The position numbers and the translations under genes are program-made. Under the pieces are notes generated by a model. The model was not told where the DNA came from, made no database searches, and was given only the letters and a program-made list of their open reading frames with translations. Positions 5,415 to 5,729 of a stretch of 5,729 nucleotides of DNA are shown in pieces. Where the stretch lies: assembly GCA_021850405.1 (NCBI GenBank), contig JAJZMA010000197.1, forward strand, positions 1 through 5,729, written 5' to 3'. Source of the DNA: a bacterium. Lineage in GTDB: Bacteria > Chloroflexota > Dormibacteria > Aeolococcales > Aeolococcaceae. The stretch's first letter is position 1. Each line of letters starts with the position of its first letter.

Positions 5415-5678
5415 ATGAGTCCAGACCTGGTCCTTACAGTTTTGCTGGTGCTGCTTCTGGCCCAGGCAGCCTATGTACTTACCTCAAATCGTCTCCCGTA
5501 TGGATACTGCCTGATAGCTGCGATTGGTGGTGTGCTTGCAGGGGAGCTGCTCTCAGTGTATGCAAGGGTTCCTGGGCCCCAGCTGGGCTCGCTGCACCCA
5601 CTGGCAGATGTGCTTCTGGTTGGCATGCTATCCACCGTGTTTCTTCTGTTTGTCCCTACCAGTGCAGGGGTCGCGTGA
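5415..5678 (+). CDS. Small three-helix membrane protein of unknown function (87 aa)
   Basis: I do not recognise a named family. The product is almost entirely hydrophobic, with three predicted membrane helices at about residues 3-22, 30-48 and 64-82. They are joined by a short polar turn (TSNRLPYG, 24-31) and a longer loop (YARVPGPQLGSLHP, 50-63). The second helix is Gly-rich (AAIGGVLAGE), which is reminiscent of small Gly-zipper membrane proteins such as the GlsB/YeaQ/YmgE type, but the match is too weak to name it. The start is chosen by the AGGAG site 7 nt upstream. The gene lies 39 bp after the T-run of the putative 6S RNA, so it is probably transcribed separately or by terminator read-through. 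No confident promoter is seen in the short gap, although an isolated TTGACA is present at 5381-5386. It appears intact. Confidence 0.72.
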   Translation: MSPDLVLTVLLVLLLAQAAYVLTSNRLPYGYCLIAAIGGVLAGELLSVYARVPGPQLGSLHPLADVLLVGMLSTVFLLFVPTSAGVA

Positions 5679-5714
5679 GCTGAGCCCGCATCGTACCCTT
5701 CAACTCGTGTCGCA

Positions 5715-5729
5715 ATGAAAAAGCTGCTG
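5715..5729 (+). CDS. Possible 5' end of the next gene (MKKLL..., truncated by the window)
   Basis: An ATG at 5715 opens a frame reading Met-Lys-Lys-Leu-Leu to the last base. That is a frequent beginning of a secretion or lipoprotein signal peptide. No ribosome binding site is evident in the preceding 20 bases and only five codons are visible, so this is tentative. Nothing else was seen in the 36 bp between the small membrane protein and this ATG. Confidence 0.3.

Overview
The window looks like ordinary chromosome from a Gram-positive-side (Terrabacteria) bacterium, most likely Chloroflexota or a close relative such as Dormibacterota. That placement is an inference from the style of HisRS and AspRS, the hisS-aspS order and a moderate-to-high GC content; it is not proven. 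Nothing in the window points to a phage, a plasmid, an IS element or a CRISPR array.

Layout, left to right. (1) Positions 1-292 are much more GC-rich (about 72% over the first 120 bases) than what follows. They hold only a 51-codon scrap of the C-terminus of a GT-B glycosyltransferase, broken at both ends. It meets the neighbouring gene stop-to-stop at 289-292, so this is a degraded remnant or an assembly join. (2) Positions 289-1730, minus strand, hold a two-gene unit: an inositol-monophosphatase-family phosphatase resembling HisN, then an uncharacterised membrane protein whose start overlaps the phosphatase stop as ATGA. (3) Positions 1731-1964 form a divergent 234-bp intergenic region. It has a CA-only repeat tract, a strong stem-loop, and a perfect 7-bp dyad that places the hisS start codon inside a potential hairpin. 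(4) Positions 1965-5133, plus strand, hold hisS and aspS, complete and 43 bp apart, as an aminoacyl-tRNA synthetase operon. AspRS carries the His/Gly residues typical of the non-discriminating bacterial type, which predicts tRNA-dependent Asn-tRNA(Asn) synthesis with GatCAB. (5) Positions 5134-5414 are a 281-bp gap downstream of aspS. It contains a structured RNA of about 178 nt: a -10-like box, complementary 5' and 3' ends, an irregular rod with a large internal bubble, and a terminal T-run. Shape, length and position just after aspS (as for the 6S RNA gene in the Bacillus subtilis aspS-yrvM interval) make a 6S RNA the leading interpretation. (6) Positions 5415-5678 encode a small three-helix membrane protein with a strong ribosome binding site. 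(7) A possible next gene begins at 5715 (MKKLL...) and runs off the end.

Functionally the core is translation (charging of tRNA-His and tRNA-Asp/Asn) plus a probable global RNA regulator of RNA polymerase. The most interesting unexplained items are the putative 6S RNA and the unusual, SD-less, structured start region of hisS.
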